Source: a virus. From it: a stretch of 22,735 bases of DNA. Below, piece by piece: positions 1 to 9,213 of the stretch. Below the pieces are notes generated by a model. That model made no database searches and was not told the DNA's origin. It was given only the letters and a program-made list of their open reading frames with translations. The position numbers and the translations under genes were made by a program. The DNA is taken from positions 1 through 22,735 of IMG/VR virus record IMGVR_UViG_3300025141_000828, one strand, 5' to 3'. Numbering within the stretch: position 1 is the first letter of the stretch; the number at the start of each line of letters is the position of its first letter.

Positions 1-2991
1 TTTCTCATCTACTACAATATCAGTACGCTGAACGTACTCAAGTGGCATTTCCATACGGCCTTTGGTAGGCTCGGGTGGTGGTGCTACTTCTGCTGGTTTG
101 AATATGTCACCTATATCTTTATCCCCCACAAGTTTTTTAGTAACCTCTTGGGTTAACGGGATTGACATATCTATATCTTTTGCGGCAACAAAACCAGGTT
201 TTTTGAGCCACTTGCCCTTGCTCCCAGCTTGACTTAATGGGTCACTCGCATCAACTGTCCACTCGCCAGTGTTTTTTAAGCGAACTATTGATATTTTTCC
301 AGAACCAATTTCCTGGTTAATGTCCCAATCCATTTTAGAAGCCCACTGTGCAGCATCGGTAGCATCTTCAAAGGTATATATCTCACCCTCTCCATATCGC
401 TCCCTATTTCCTGACTTAATCCAATTTGAAGGTCTTACCATACTGCGGATACCTTCTTTTTTGATGTTTTCTATATATTCTGTTGGTGTAACATGGTATA
501 AGAATCCCTCTACTGGCTTCAGTGCAAACTGTGCCTCCTCTGTTGGTGGTGCTGTAGGTTCTTCTGCTGGTGCTTCGACAGGAGCTTCAACAGTCTCTAA
601 TTCAGATTCTACGGGCTTTACTTCTGGAACCTCGACTTCCTCTGGCTCAAATAACGTTTCCTGCTCTGGTGCTGGAGCTGGTGCTGGCTCTGGTGCTGGT
701 GGTGCAACTTCCTCGATTCCTCCCATCCTCGCTTCCAGATCACTCTTTTCCGCCAATAGCTGTTCGTGTGCCGGTGTACCTTCCACCGTTATACCGAGAT
801 CCAGCATCCTGTCAACCTCATCAAGCTGACCTTGTAAACGTGCCTTTTCACTTGGCAGCTCTATGGCTTTTCTTGGCGGTGGTGCCTTTTCTACCGGTCG
901 CGGTTTTGGCATCGGTTCTTTCGGAATTACTGCCGGTACGCCACTTCTCAGTATTGTTGCTTGCGGTGCGTATGGCTGGCCTTCGCCACTGGTGGGCGTT
1001 TCCGGTCGTTCTTTCGGCATAAGCTCATAACGTTTGTCTGCTGCTTCCTTTCTTCGACGTGGACCGGTTCTCGCTTCGGTATCAATTATTTCAAACTCAC
1101 GTATAAGTTTGTCCGTAACTCTACGTATATTATTCAGGTCTATATCTGCTACACCGGTTTTGGGATCTACTCTTAAAGTTCTTGCTGCATCAGACACCAT
1201 AATATCTGCTAAAGTGTTTATCTGTTCTGGTGTCATTGCCTTGCGTCCTGTACCCACGTGGCGAGCGTTTATCTTAGTAAGCCCTTCAACTGCTGTTGTA
1301 CGCAGTCTTTGCAGTGCTATGGCTCTGTCCGCTTTACTCAGATTACCTCGACTCAATAGACCGAAAGCTATAAACGTAACTGCTGTTCCCAATGCCTCTT
1401 CATCGCTGGCACCACTTAACTTGCTGGTAAGATATCCATACGAGCCTTCGGTGGTTATTCTTACTCCCGGCTGTGATATTCCTCCGCTAATAGCACCAAG
1501 ACCCAGACCAAATCCGGCTGCAGTAAGAATTGCAGCAACCTTCTCTTCCAACGGCAGATCAGACGTTACCTGGCGGATCGCTTCCACTGCACCGAAGTTT
1601 GTGCCTGCATTGGCAGCTCTTGAGAGCATATTGATCAACCGTTCTTCCGGTACTTTGGTCAATCTTTCTAACGTTCTTACAAACCTTCCGCCTGCACTGC
1701 CAGGTCGCATAAGCTTAGCTGTTTGTGCAAACACAGACCCGCCTGTTATACCGCCAACCATATATAGCGAGGATAGTGTGCCTGCCAGCGGCAATAAGAA
1801 CTGTTCTACTTTTGTGGTGTGGAAGTTTGATTCGGCTAATCTTGACGGATCTACATCAATGATACCGCCAATATACTGTGTAAGGCTGTGTACAAACCTT
1901 TGTACACCGGTTCCGCCACGCATTTGTTTCTTGGCGGCGTTTTCTGCCTGAAACATCAAACCTTCATAACTCAGGCCTGGCTGCTCTCTGGATATTTTGG
2001 ATATCTGTTTGTTGTAATTTTCCTGATACTCTTTTAGCAGCTCTGCGGATCTGTTAATGTACTCTTGATGTTTAGCGTACTGTTTTTCAAATTCAAGCCG
2101 TTTAACCTCACGGTTTGTGGCAATGTTATAGGCTATTTCAAGGTGAATCTGCTTGTTGCTCTTTACATTCATTGGTTTGTATTTCCAGCTGGGATAATTC
2201 TTGTCGAGAATCTTTGCGTAAAGGTCAGCAGCACTGGAAAAGTCGCCAAGTGCCAGAAATGTATCGGCCCTGTGCTTGTCAGATAGTTTTTCTCTATCTA
2301 ATACACGTTTTGATGGTGCCTGTGTGAAATACTTTTGTTGTTGTGGTTGTGGTGGTTGTGGTTCTGGAATCTGCTCTACATATACATCAGTGGAAGTTGC
2401 CGATACATTGCCCAGTAAAAACTGTGTTAATACTGCGGTTTGTACCTGTTCCGGCTCGTTTTCCAGATCACGTCGCAGTTTCTTTGTGTCACTGAACTGT
2501 TCCGGATCGGACACTACTGTATCGTCTAACTGTGTATATAGACTGTCAAGCTGTTCCCGATTCTCAATTATCTTCACGACTTTACTCTTAGGCTTTTTAT
2601 GGCCTGTTAACAGTGCGTCAAGAGTTGGTGTGTCAAGTTGTGGCGGTGGCTGTTGATCGTGTAAATCTTTGGATGCCTTCAAGGCTTTCTCGGCAGTATC
2701 GAAGGATGGATATTTCTCGAGTCCTTGTTTTACTGCTATTTCCCAAGCCTGTTCATTGGAAAGCTGTTTACCTCCAACCATTGTTGGAATTACGTAATGC
2801 CTCCCATCAGATTCAAAGGTTCCTAATCTTACATTGCTTTCCGACCCGTCCGGATTTTGAACCATAGGATGTTCTGTTGGGAATATAGGCTTTTTATAGC
2901 CTGTTAACAGTGCATCAAGAGTTGGTGTATATACTACTTGATCGGGTAATGACTGGTCAAGATTCGGTGTTGCAGAATTTTCATTTGCCAT
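1..2991 (-). CDS. Giant polyvalent/internal virion-like protein, partial (C-terminus outside window)
   Basis: The frame is open from the ATG at 2991 to the window edge: 997 codons with no stop. The ATG shares its A with the TAA of the gene upstream (TAATG). Residues about 45-112 hold a motif I recognise from many phage structural proteins (NPDGS, VIPTMVGGKQLS, then a Phe-Asp-Thr-Ala-Glu-Lys-Ala helix ending LHDQ). A TPTLDALLTG segment occurs twice, at about 22-31 and 121-130. Residues about 400-430 and 480-505 are hydrophobic and glycine-rich, as in ejected or membrane-active virion proteins. A Pro/Glu/Ala linker (about 760-825) precedes a compact domain at about 832-945 that starts YHVTPTEYIENIKKEGI, which resembles ADP-ribosyltransferase-type folds. 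Known of the group: phage polyvalent proteins fuse several effector domains and are packaged with DNA. Inferred: an injected internal protein. The domain call is by eye only. Confidence 0.7.
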   Translation of the reverse strand, partial: MANENSATPNLDQSLPDQVVYTPTLDALLTGYKKPIFPTEHPMVQNPDGSESNVRLGTFESDGRHYVIPTMVGGKQLSNEQAWEIAVKQGLEKYPSFDTAEKALKASKDLHDQQPPPQLDTPTLDALLTGHKKPKSKVVKIIENREQLDSLYTQLDDTVVSDPEQFSDTKKLRRDLENEPEQVQTAVLTQFLLGNVSATSTDVYVEQIPEPQPPQPQQQKYFTQAPSKRVLDREKLSDKHRADTFLALGDFSSAADLYAKILDKNYPSWKYKPMNVKSNKQIHLEIAYNIATNREVKRLEFEKQYAKHQEYINRSAELLKEYQENYNKQISKISREQPGLSYEGLMFQAENAAKKQMRGGTGVQRFVHSLTQYIGGIIDVDPSRLAESNFHTTKVEQFLLPLAGTLSSLYMVGGITGGSVFAQTAKLMRPGSAGGRFVRTLERLTKVPEERLINMLSRAANAGTNFGAVEAIRQVTSDLPLEEKVAAILTAAGFGLGLGAISGGISQPGVRITTEGSYGYLTSKLSGASDEEALGTAVTFIAFGLLSRGNLSKADRAIALQRLRTTAVEGLTKINARHVGTGRKAMTPEQINTLADIMVSDAARTLRVDPKTGVADIDLNNIRRVTDKLIREFEIIDTEARTGPRRRKEAADKRYELMPKERPETPTSGEGQPYAPQATILRSGVPAVIPKEPMPKPRPVEKAPPPRKAIELPSEKARLQGQLDEVDRMLDLGITVEGTPAHEQLLAEKSDLEARMGGIEEVAPPAPEPAPAPAPEQETLFEPEEVEVPEVKPVESELETVEAPVEAPAEEPTAPPTEEAQFALKPVEGFLYHVTPTEYIENIKKEGIRSMVRPSNWIKSGNRERYGEGEIYTFEDATDAAQWASKMDWDINQEIGSGKISIVRLKNTGEWTVDASDPLSQAGSKGKWLKKPGFVAAKDIDMSIPLTQEVTKKLVGDKDIGDIFKPAEVAPPPEPTKGRMEMPLEYVQRTDIVVDEK
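2591..2929 (-). repeat. In-frame 42-bp direct repeat pair inside the giant gene
   Basis: Positions 2591-2632 and 2888-2929 match at 39 of 42 bases. They lie 297 bp apart, exactly 99 codons, so both encode TPTLDALLTG(H/Y)KKP in the same frame. The copies flank the first conserved domain of the giant protein. This could be a duplicated linker or binding peptide, or the trace of a tandem duplication whose middle has diverged. Confidence 0.85.
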
Positions 2992-3989
2992 TAGTAACCC
3001 AAATCTTTAAGTGATAAACCAGCTTCCTCAATCATTCTAATTAGTTCCTTTTTAATTTCTGAATCGTGCATACCAAGCCTTTTCATTTCAGATCCTTTGG
3101 CTTCCATATCTTTCTTGAAAGCGTTCATAGCTTGTATATTACTATTATCTTTAGTCTTAGGATCCCTAATCCGATAATCGTGTTTTATATTAATATCCGC
3201 ATTATATGGCGGTTCTTCCATATAGACATTTCGACCGTCTGATGTAGTGGCATAAGTTGAGTTGATCATCCATTGATTACCCATTGATACACTCTTGCCT
3301 TTTGCACCATCCGGTGTAGTCCATTCATATACTCCATCTGGCCTGGTTGTGGCCTTCATACGTCTCTTAAATTTTCCTTCCGATTTCTCACTACCAGCTT
3401 CCGAATGAATTTTTCTTATGTTCCGTTCGTATTCATGTCGTCTATCTAAATATCGCTTGTAAAGCTGACGGTCGGCTTGCTTGCCATCTACAAAATAATA
3501 CTTCCCATCCTTGGCTATTACCGGTAGTTCATCAATCTTTTTGAGCCAGTGATCTATTCTTTCCTGGTGTGTTGGTTTCTTAGTCCTTTCCAATCGGGTA
3601 TTTTTTAATTCAAGCCTATCTTTTTCTATTTTAAGCTCTTTTAATACTTGATTCAGACTATCAACCTCAAAGCCTTTGGTTCCGCTTGTTGGATATATTG
3701 CGTCTTCAAGTTTTTCTATTTTAAGCTCTTGTTCTCTTTGTTTTAGGCTATCCATAGCAGCATCGTGATCGGACTGTTGTTCGGGTTGTTTGCGTTGCTC
3801 CAGCACGTACTTGGAGTATTGTTCAGGACTCAGATACAGCGTATCCGCACCAGCTCCAGTAGAATCTTCAGGTATGATCATCTTGCGGTATGCTTTGGCT
3901 TTCTTTGCTTCCTCTTCCGCTTCAATTTGTTCTTGTAGGTTTTCTTTAAAAATTTGTAGTGGTTTTTTTCCTTTTCCGTTGCTCATCAT
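2991..3989 (-). CDS. Coiled-coil virion-associated protein of unknown function
   Basis: I do not recognise the family. The best start is the ATG at 3989, which shares its A with the stop of the upstream gene (TAATG); a second ATG follows at once. An in-frame ATG at 4004 would lie inside the upstream gene. The product is about 332 residues, highly charged, with heptad-like Leu/Ile/Lys/Glu stretches in which ELKIEKLE and ELKIEKDRLELKN recur (about residues 85-135), so a long coiled coil is likely. A basic middle is followed by a Trp/Tyr-rich segment (YEWTTPDG) and a helical C-terminus ending LKDLGY. It sits between a small internal-virion-like protein and the giant protein, so it is probably a structural or ejection protein. 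Confidence 0.75.
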   Translation of the reverse strand: MMSNGKGKKPLQIFKENLQEQIEAEEEAKKAKAYRKMIIPEDSTGAGADTLYLSPEQYSKYVLEQRKQPEQQSDHDAAMDSLKQREQELKIEKLEDAIYPTSGTKGFEVDSLNQVLKELKIEKDRLELKNTRLERTKKPTHQERIDHWLKKIDELPVIAKDGKYYFVDGKQADRQLYKRYLDRRHEYERNIRKIHSEAGSEKSEGKFKRRMKATTRPDGVYEWTTPDGAKGKSVSMGNQWMINSTYATTSDGRNVYMEEPPYNADINIKHDYRIRDPKTKDNSNIQAMNAFKKDMEAKGSEMKRLGMHDSEIKKELIRMIEEAGLSLKDLGY

Positions 3990-4639
3990 TAATCCCCAAA
4001 CCATTCTGGATGTGCCTTTTCGGCCAATTGCAGAATCTGAGTAAGTGTTTTTGTGTCTTTAATTGTACTAAGATACTTCAGCATTTCGTCTTCCGAATCA
4101 AACATGGTTTCTTTATCCATTGCACCAATGGCTGTTTGTATTCCGCTGCCGGCTTCATCCCAGCCTGCTGTGCGAGCTTGCTGATACGCAACTCTATTCT
4201 GATACTTCCGCAACTCATCAGCACTACCGACATTGTAAAGTTCTTTCGGTGCAGTGTGCTTACTCATTTCATTCTTTAGTGCTATATCTCTTGACGTTTT
4301 AGCCACATTGTAGAGCACGTCTCTGTCCACGTTGCCACCGGCGTAACGGTTGATAAGACTGCCTTCCAGACCTTGACGTTCAATGTTCCCACTTATGGCT
4401 GCCTTAGACCTATTGGCATATTCCTGCAAAGGCTGTGTGGTCTTAAAAAGCATTTCTTTTTGTGTGCTCGGTGAGAACATTCCTTCCTCTTTTACACGCT
4501 TCAGATAGTCCACATATTGTTGCTGGTATGGCGATTTCTTCAATTTCTTGGCCTGGCCCCACCATCCGGCTGCCTGACCAAGACCTTTAACGGCTTTATA
4601 TCCACCATATAACATCATAGCTGTTGTTGCAAGTGCCAT
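3989..4639 (-). CDS. Small internal virion-like protein
   Basis: A 216-residue protein. The start at 4639 is supported by GGAGG about ten bases upstream. The N-terminus (MALATTAMMLYGGYKAVKG) is a short hydrophobic, glycine-containing helix; the rest is polar and helical with many Gln, Lys and Ala. Length, a hydrophobic N-terminus and position just before two larger structural genes fit a T7 gp14-like internal virion protein in gene order, but I see no diagnostic motif and the match is positional. Its stop overlaps the next start as TAATG. Confidence 0.7.
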   Translation of the reverse strand: MALATTAMMLYGGYKAVKGLGQAAGWWGQAKKLKKSPYQQQYVDYLKRVKEEGMFSPSTQKEMLFKTTQPLQEYANRSKAAISGNIERQGLEGSLINRYAGGNVDRDVLYNVAKTSRDIALKNEMSKHTAPKELYNVGSADELRKYQNRVAYQQARTAGWDEAGSGIQTAIGAMDKETMFDSEDEMLKYLSTIKDTKTLTQILQLAEKAHPEWFGD

Positions 4640-4641
4640 AA

Positions 4642-4932
4642 TTAAATTACCTCCGTATCAAAAATTCGGTAAAACATTCTACCGTTCAGTTTTATGTATT
4701 CACGTACTTCATCGGTTGCAGGCAATGCTGGTGATTCTGTCTTTGCAGACACATAAGCAACTGCCGTCTCGTTTTCTTTTAAGTCTGCCGGTTTCAATCC
4801 TCTTGTAAACTGCTTTATCACCGGTGATTTCTTTCGTAACTCTTTTTCTACAATCTGAAATCCTTTGGCCGCGGTCTTTTCCTTCGACTTTACACCCACT
4901 TTGGATCTGCGAACTGTCTTTACATCCCTCAT
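4642..4932 (-). CDS. Small basic structural-cluster protein, unknown
   Basis: A 96-residue protein whose ATG overlaps the TGA of the 918-residue gene (ATGA), so translation is probably coupled. The N-terminal third is strongly basic (Arg/Lys-rich, KSKEKTAAK). The C-terminus ends in an aromatic beta-like segment (YIKLNGRMFYRIFDTEV). No family recognised. Its place inside the tail/ejection cluster suggests a small virion or assembly factor. GGAGG near its stop codon serves as the ribosome site of the next gene. Confidence 0.65.
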   Translation of the reverse strand: MRDVKTVRRSKVGVKSKEKTAAKGFQIVEKELRKKSPVIKQFTRGLKPADLKENETAVAYVSAKTESPALPATDEVREYIKLNGRMFYRIFDTEVI

Positions 4933-7685
4933 TTATCCACCTCAATTTCAAGTTTATCTATCTCCACGTTGTAATTTGTAGAACTTTGCGTTAATAGCTC
5001 TATCTGAAAAAATCTTGCTCTTTGTCCGATTCTCAGTGAATCATATTTGCTTCCTGATGGAAGCGTACCACTCCAGACTTGAGAATCACCATTTCCGTCT
5101 GTGTATATTTTTACAGTAATATCATCGCTTGGCGATGTATATCGTGCGTTTAGCCTGCGTAAAATCTTTGTTCTGCCCAGATCCGATACCGGTATCCAAC
5201 CAGACTTCCGTGTGGCTCGAAAGGCAGATTCATCACCAGAACTATCGGTTAACTTGAGTATATATGTTCTTTCTGGCGGTGCTTCCATAAAGAGACTCGC
5301 AAAATAGATATCCAGATCCTCATCAATGGTGAAGAAATCAACATCTGCTGTTATGTTTAGTGTGTTCCATACTTCCTGACCGTTTCTGGCTGCCATCAGA
5401 TCCAGTGCATATATACTGGTCTGTTCATCGCCAAACCGGCACAAAAGCCTTTTTTTCTTTATATCGTAAAGTGTCCTGGTATTCTCCAGATTGGCATAAC
5501 CTTGATAATCATCACGGATGGTAAGTGTGACTGGAAATATCTCAAAATTCGGTGTTAGCATATACAGATAATCGTATCCGGCGAAAAAGACAGCACCTTC
5601 CACCATTTCAATAGAATTTGGTGCTATGCAACCTACATTCTCATTAGCCTCAACTAACGACCAGCTCGACGGATCATCACTTGGCACACTTAAACGGTAT
5701 ATTCCGCGTTCCATAAATACCACCAGATCACCAAACATTTCAGCCAGACCAGTGATCTCTCCGCCTTGTAAATCTTTGACTTGTATGTAATTAACAATAG
5801 GTATTACGTCCGGCTGGGTAGATTCAGAAAACATTATCCAGTCTTTGTGTTCCTCAGCCTCACTGTCTGGATCCAGCATTACATTGCCCACGTACAATCT
5901 ACTGCCCACATAAGCTGCATATTTATAGTTAACCTCGATGTTAGTCTCACCAAGCGGATGCCGAGATCCCTCCAAAAGATTGGTATCGTAAAATTTCAGT
6001 TCTACTTCATTAGCGTTGGCGGTGGACTGCCAGTAATAATTTTTACATAGATATAACTTCTGATTGTTGCCGAGAGAATTACCGGCAAAATCAGTGCCTA
6101 TCTTAATAGCTTTATCTACATTGTTTGCAACAGTATGAACGATCAGCGTAGAATCGTCATTACCGTTGGTATTACCACCAACCATTACCCGCCAGTCGGT
6201 GTGTATGTCTTCACGATCAAGAGAAAGATCGCCATCAATGACTGTATTTATACCGCAGTAACCAGTTGAGCCGTTTGCTCTATTTAGTCCAACATAAAGT
6301 GCGTCAACATAACAATAAGCGGATCCCAAGGCAGTTTCCTGTAATATCCTGACGTAAAGTGTGGTACTGCTTGTGGTATAACTTCCTCCAATTACCTGCC
6401 ATGCATTACCAGCTGTACTACCAATATCTGTCCAACTTGAACCATTGCTACTTGCTTGGAGTTTCCAAGCTATCAGTGAACCTGGGTTAATAGCAACAGA
6501 CAGATAATAGGACGTACTGTTTGACACACCTGATATTGGGAAATAAGCAGAACAGTTGGCTGGCCCAGCATCACAGTCCAGCTTTCCGCTATATGTACCT
6601 GAAAACGGTGTGGCGATTCTCGACCAGGTTCCGTTATCTGTTGTCCAGTCTATATAATTATCAGTCTCAAAACTGCTTCCGCAATTTGCATCAAACACAT
6701 TACTCTGTATTATACCCCATTTAGCGTTGCCCCAACACTTATCACTTATTTGTGTGGTCGTACCCAATACATCAGTACTATTCGTATCTATTGTGTAGAA
6801 TAGGCCTTCAATAATAACTTTTTCACCAGACCAACTACTCCAGCTTTCACCTGATGCGTACAGACCATATCCACATTCTGCACCAGACTGATAGTTAAGG
6901 TTAGAATCCGTGTTGTCCAGTGTGCTCACTGTTGCTATATGGTAATACGGTCCACCATAAGCGGTAGAACGATAGACCTTGTACGCCGTCAGCCGTTCGT
7001 TCCATGCTGTATTTACATCGGAAAACGTTGCTGTAATAATATGTGTGGTATCATCACCGGCTGAGGCTGGTTGATTGCTGATGTAATTAGCCGTTAACGG
7101 TGCTTCCTGGTTGCCATCAAAAACAGGCACAAACTTGTAATAATATGTATTTGCATTATCCAGTGTACCGCCGGATGTGGTTTCTTCCGCAATGGAAAGA
7201 ACCATTGAAGCGTCGTCATTGTCTGGTGCTATATCATCGTAGTCGTGATCCGTGAAGGTCTTTATACCACTATTCCAGAAATAGTTACGATCTATATACT
7301 GATATATTCCTGGCTTTTTGTCTAAGCCATTGGCAAATCTCAACCTTGATCCGAAGTTTAATATCTTGATATCACTTACACCAGTAAGCGTTTTGGTATC
7401 TTCCTCGTTAGACCAGTCACTATCGTAGCGGTAGATCTTGTCCTGTTGTTTGCAATAGACCAGCCAATAACTGTTTCCGCTGGCTGGATCCACCCACTTG
7501 GCAATCTGAGTAAAACTACGAGATGTCTTTGTAGCTTCCAGATTGGTGGGATCTCGCTTATATATCAGCCCTGGTTTGTCCAGTTCAAAGTTTGTGGTAG
7601 CTACACACGCTTCAAGTGGTATATCCTCAGAATCGTATTGAGTGTTTAGTCCGCCGAATATGGGTATTTCTATCATCTTTCCCAT
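4929..7685 (-). CDS. Stabilisation/tail nozzle-like protein with inserted jelly-roll domain
   Basis: A 918-residue protein beginning MGKMIEIPIFGGLNTQ, an opening I recognise from podovirus-type tail stabilisation or nozzle proteins. About residues 175-255 look like a fibronectin-type-III strand pattern (YYYKFVPVFDGNQEAPLT, then YKVYRS). About residues 335-466 look like a carbohydrate-binding jelly roll inserted in the chain: SSFET, a Trp-rich opening, FSGTYSGKLD, and a closing strand VDALYVG. The remainder (about 560-918) is beta-rich with repeats suggestive of a propeller (GEITGLAEMFGDLVVFMERGIYRLS). The start could be 7685 or the second ATG at 7676; neither has a clear ribosome site, so coupling to the upstream gene, which stops two bases before, is likely. 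Inferred role: end of the tail tube plus possible surface glycan contact. Confidence 0.7.
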   Translation of the reverse strand: MGKMIEIPIFGGLNTQYDSEDIPLEACVATTNFELDKPGLIYKRDPTNLEATKTSRSFTQIAKWVDPASGNSYWLVYCKQQDKIYRYDSDWSNEEDTKTLTGVSDIKILNFGSRLRFANGLDKKPGIYQYIDRNYFWNSGIKTFTDHDYDDIAPDNDDASMVLSIAEETTSGGTLDNANTYYYKFVPVFDGNQEAPLTANYISNQPASAGDDTTHIITATFSDVNTAWNERLTAYKVYRSTAYGGPYYHIATVSTLDNTDSNLNYQSGAECGYGLYASGESWSSWSGEKVIIEGLFYTIDTNSTDVLGTTTQISDKCWGNAKWGIIQSNVFDANCGSSFETDNYIDWTTDNGTWSRIATPFSGTYSGKLDCDAGPANCSAYFPISGVSNSTSYYLSVAINPGSLIAWKLQASSNGSSWTDIGSTAGNAWQVIGGSYTTSSTTLYVRILQETALGSAYCYVDALYVGLNRANGSTGYCGINTVIDGDLSLDREDIHTDWRVMVGGNTNGNDDSTLIVHTVANNVDKAIKIGTDFAGNSLGNNQKLYLCKNYYWQSTANANEVELKFYDTNLLEGSRHPLGETNIEVNYKYAAYVGSRLYVGNVMLDPDSEAEEHKDWIMFSESTQPDVIPIVNYIQVKDLQGGEITGLAEMFGDLVVFMERGIYRLSVPSDDPSSWSLVEANENVGCIAPNSIEMVEGAVFFAGYDYLYMLTPNFEIFPVTLTIRDDYQGYANLENTRTLYDIKKKRLLCRFGDEQTSIYALDLMAARNGQEVWNTLNITADVDFFTIDEDLDIYFASLFMEAPPERTYILKLTDSSGDESAFRATRKSGWIPVSDLGRTKILRRLNARYTSPSDDITVKIYTDGNGDSQVWSGTLPSGSKYDSLRIGQRARFFQIELLTQSSTNYNVEIDKLEIEVDK

Positions 7686-7687
7686 AT

Positions 7688-8551
7688 TTAATTGCTCGCA
7701 TAGCTGCCGTATCGCATCACATCCTTTATCTGCATTGGACCTGATCTAAACCTTTCTGCGAATTTCTGGCGAACATTCTCACGATTCATAATATATTTCT
7801 GCATAAATCTGTCGGATACATCAAAGATAGCACGATCTTCATATAACTGTGCTCTGGCGTAATCAGGCAGATACTTACGGTAGTCCTCGTCAATATCTGG
7901 ATCATCACCGGCTGTGCTGAAAGCGGTTGCGACTCCATTGGTTACAGCCACACCGCCTGACGTACCAGCAAGAACTTCATCGTTCTGGAAAGCGGATGCC
8001 GCACTGGAAAGTGTAAGTGTGCCTGTCTTTTTATCGTTGTCGTCAAACTCCACTACTCCAGTATGACTTGAAGTACCACCTGCTACCGTTTCACCGCGTA
8101 CAAAATGAGCCGTAAGTGTATCATAGCTTAGTTTCTTGTATGTGGTGTCAGTATCTAAAACGTTTGGCCGATAGACATACCACAACGTCAACCATCCAGT
8201 CTGAGTTGTTCCAGGACGGAGATAGAGACGGTCTGCCTGCTGGTAATACTCCAGCGTCGAACCGGTGCGGTAGGATGTGTCAGTCTGATGGAGAGTATGA
8301 TCGTCGAATATATCTATCGGCTCAATTCTGTTGCCTCGCCACTCTACACGATTTATGGCAATAACGTCCACCGGCAGATCCACGTATTCCGTGCTTGCCG
8401 TGAGATATAGCCATTTTGTACGCTCCAGACATCCTGTTTCGAGAATAAAATCTTCTTGTGCTTCAACCAAATACTTTTTTACGGTTAACCTCGATACGTC
8501 CTGATGATTAAAACCTACCAGAACACGATCTTCCAATTCTGTCCAGGTCAT
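7688..8551 (-). CDS. Head-tail adaptor/tail-tube A-like protein with beta insertion
   Basis: A 287-residue protein whose ATG overlaps the TGA of the upstream gene (ATGA). The first about 140 residues (MTWTELEDRVLVGF, helix EAQEDFILETGCL, then YVDLPVDVIAINRVEW and DRLYLRP) resemble adaptor or tail-tube A proteins that follow the capsid in short-tailed phages. Residues about 148-212 form an inserted beta domain with two similar halves: HFVRGETVAGGTSSHTGVV and AFQNDEVLAGTSGGVAVTNG. This GETV-GGTS pattern is common as a decoration module in phage virion proteins. The C-terminal helices (YARAQLYEDRAIFD, MQKYIMNRENVRQKF) resume the adaptor-like fold. The family call comes from pattern and gene order. 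Confidence 0.65.
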   Translation of the reverse strand: MTWTELEDRVLVGFNHQDVSRLTVKKYLVEAQEDFILETGCLERTKWLYLTASTEYVDLPVDVIAINRVEWRGNRIEPIDIFDDHTLHQTDTSYRTGSTLEYYQQADRLYLRPGTTQTGWLTLWYVYRPNVLDTDTTYKKLSYDTLTAHFVRGETVAGGTSSHTGVVEFDDNDKKTGTLTLSSAASAFQNDEVLAGTSGGVAVTNGVATAFSTAGDDPDIDEDYRKYLPDYARAQLYEDRAIFDVSDRFMQKYIMNRENVRQKFAERFRSGPMQIKDVMRYGSYASN

Positions 8552-9213
8552 AGCTGCCGACCTGCTGTACCAATGCCTTTAGGTCTTTCTCCCACATATC
8601 TTGCGTTCAGTGCTTCAATAAGAGCAAGCCCACTGCCTTGTGCTGCCTGAGCTCTGTCTAACTTGTTATCCATTTTCCAAAGCTGACCTTCCGCAAGATC
8701 CGTAACTATTTCGTGTAGTGCCGGATTCAGCTCACATTCAGCAGACTTGTTCAACTGATTGCCGGTTGCTCCAGTGGATACAAATTCTTTAGGTTCTTTC
8801 AAGTACCATATATCCGCTATAGCTATTGATGCCGGTTGAAAGTAAATAAAATCGCCAAACACATAACAGACTGGATTGGCGGCGGAACCGGTAAGATAAG
8901 AGTTTTCAGTACGCTTGATGTCCTTTGCCTCAATAATGGAGCAATAGACATTGTTAGTATCGTCATAGACGACGGAAATCGCTTTCCGGATGGGCGTATA
9001 AGATAAAACTACGCTCATTTGTAATTTACCTGCTGTAACAGTCTTATTATCGTCAAGTGTCTCCAGCTCGCTCAAAAATGCACTGTCCACCAGGTTCACC
9101 ACCATTTTAATCGCAACATTCACAGCGTCAAGTTTGGTAGCCTCGGTAAAATTTGTCTCACTTGGATCCTCAAGCCGCAAGCCTAAGAGATCAAGTATCT
9201 CTGATCCTGTCAT
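8548..9213 (-). CDS. Head completion/adaptor-like protein
   Basis: A 221-residue protein with ribosome site GAGG six bases before the ATG at 9213. It starts MTGSEILDLLGLRLEDPSE, then a helix with NVAIKMVVNLVD, a beta middle (VCYVFGDFIYFQPA) and a C-terminal helical part (HEIVTDLAEGQLWKMDNKLDRA). The pattern of a long N-terminal helix, a short beta hairpin with YF-P, and a C-terminal helix matches head-tail connector adaptors such as the P22 gp4 or gp6/gp7-type families in outline. Its place two genes after the capsid fits. No catalytic motif is visible. Confidence 0.65.
   Translation of the reverse strand: MTGSEILDLLGLRLEDPSETNFTEATKLDAVNVAIKMVVNLVDSAFLSELETLDDNKTVTAGKLQMSVVLSYTPIRKAISVVYDDTNNVYCSIIEAKDIKRTENSYLTGSAANPVCYVFGDFIYFQPASIAIADIWYLKEPKEFVSTGATGNQLNKSAECELNPALHEIVTDLAEGQLWKMDNKLDRAQAAQGSGLALIEALNARYVGERPKGIGTAGRQL

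Noticed and set aside
269-2867. Several plus-strand ORFs of 70-305 codons opposite the giant gene
   Set aside because: They are low-complexity mirror images of the minus-strand frame (for example Gly/Ala/Ser runs opposite the Pro/Glu/Ala linker) and have no ribosome sites or recognisable domains.
4709-4951. 80-codon minus-strand ORF beside the 96-residue gene
   Set aside because: It is a shadow: it begins inside the 918-residue gene and lacks the ATGA link shown by the 96-residue frame.
6280-6690. Diversity-generating retroelement target
   Set aside because: No reverse transcriptase and no template-repeat copy of this segment is in the window.
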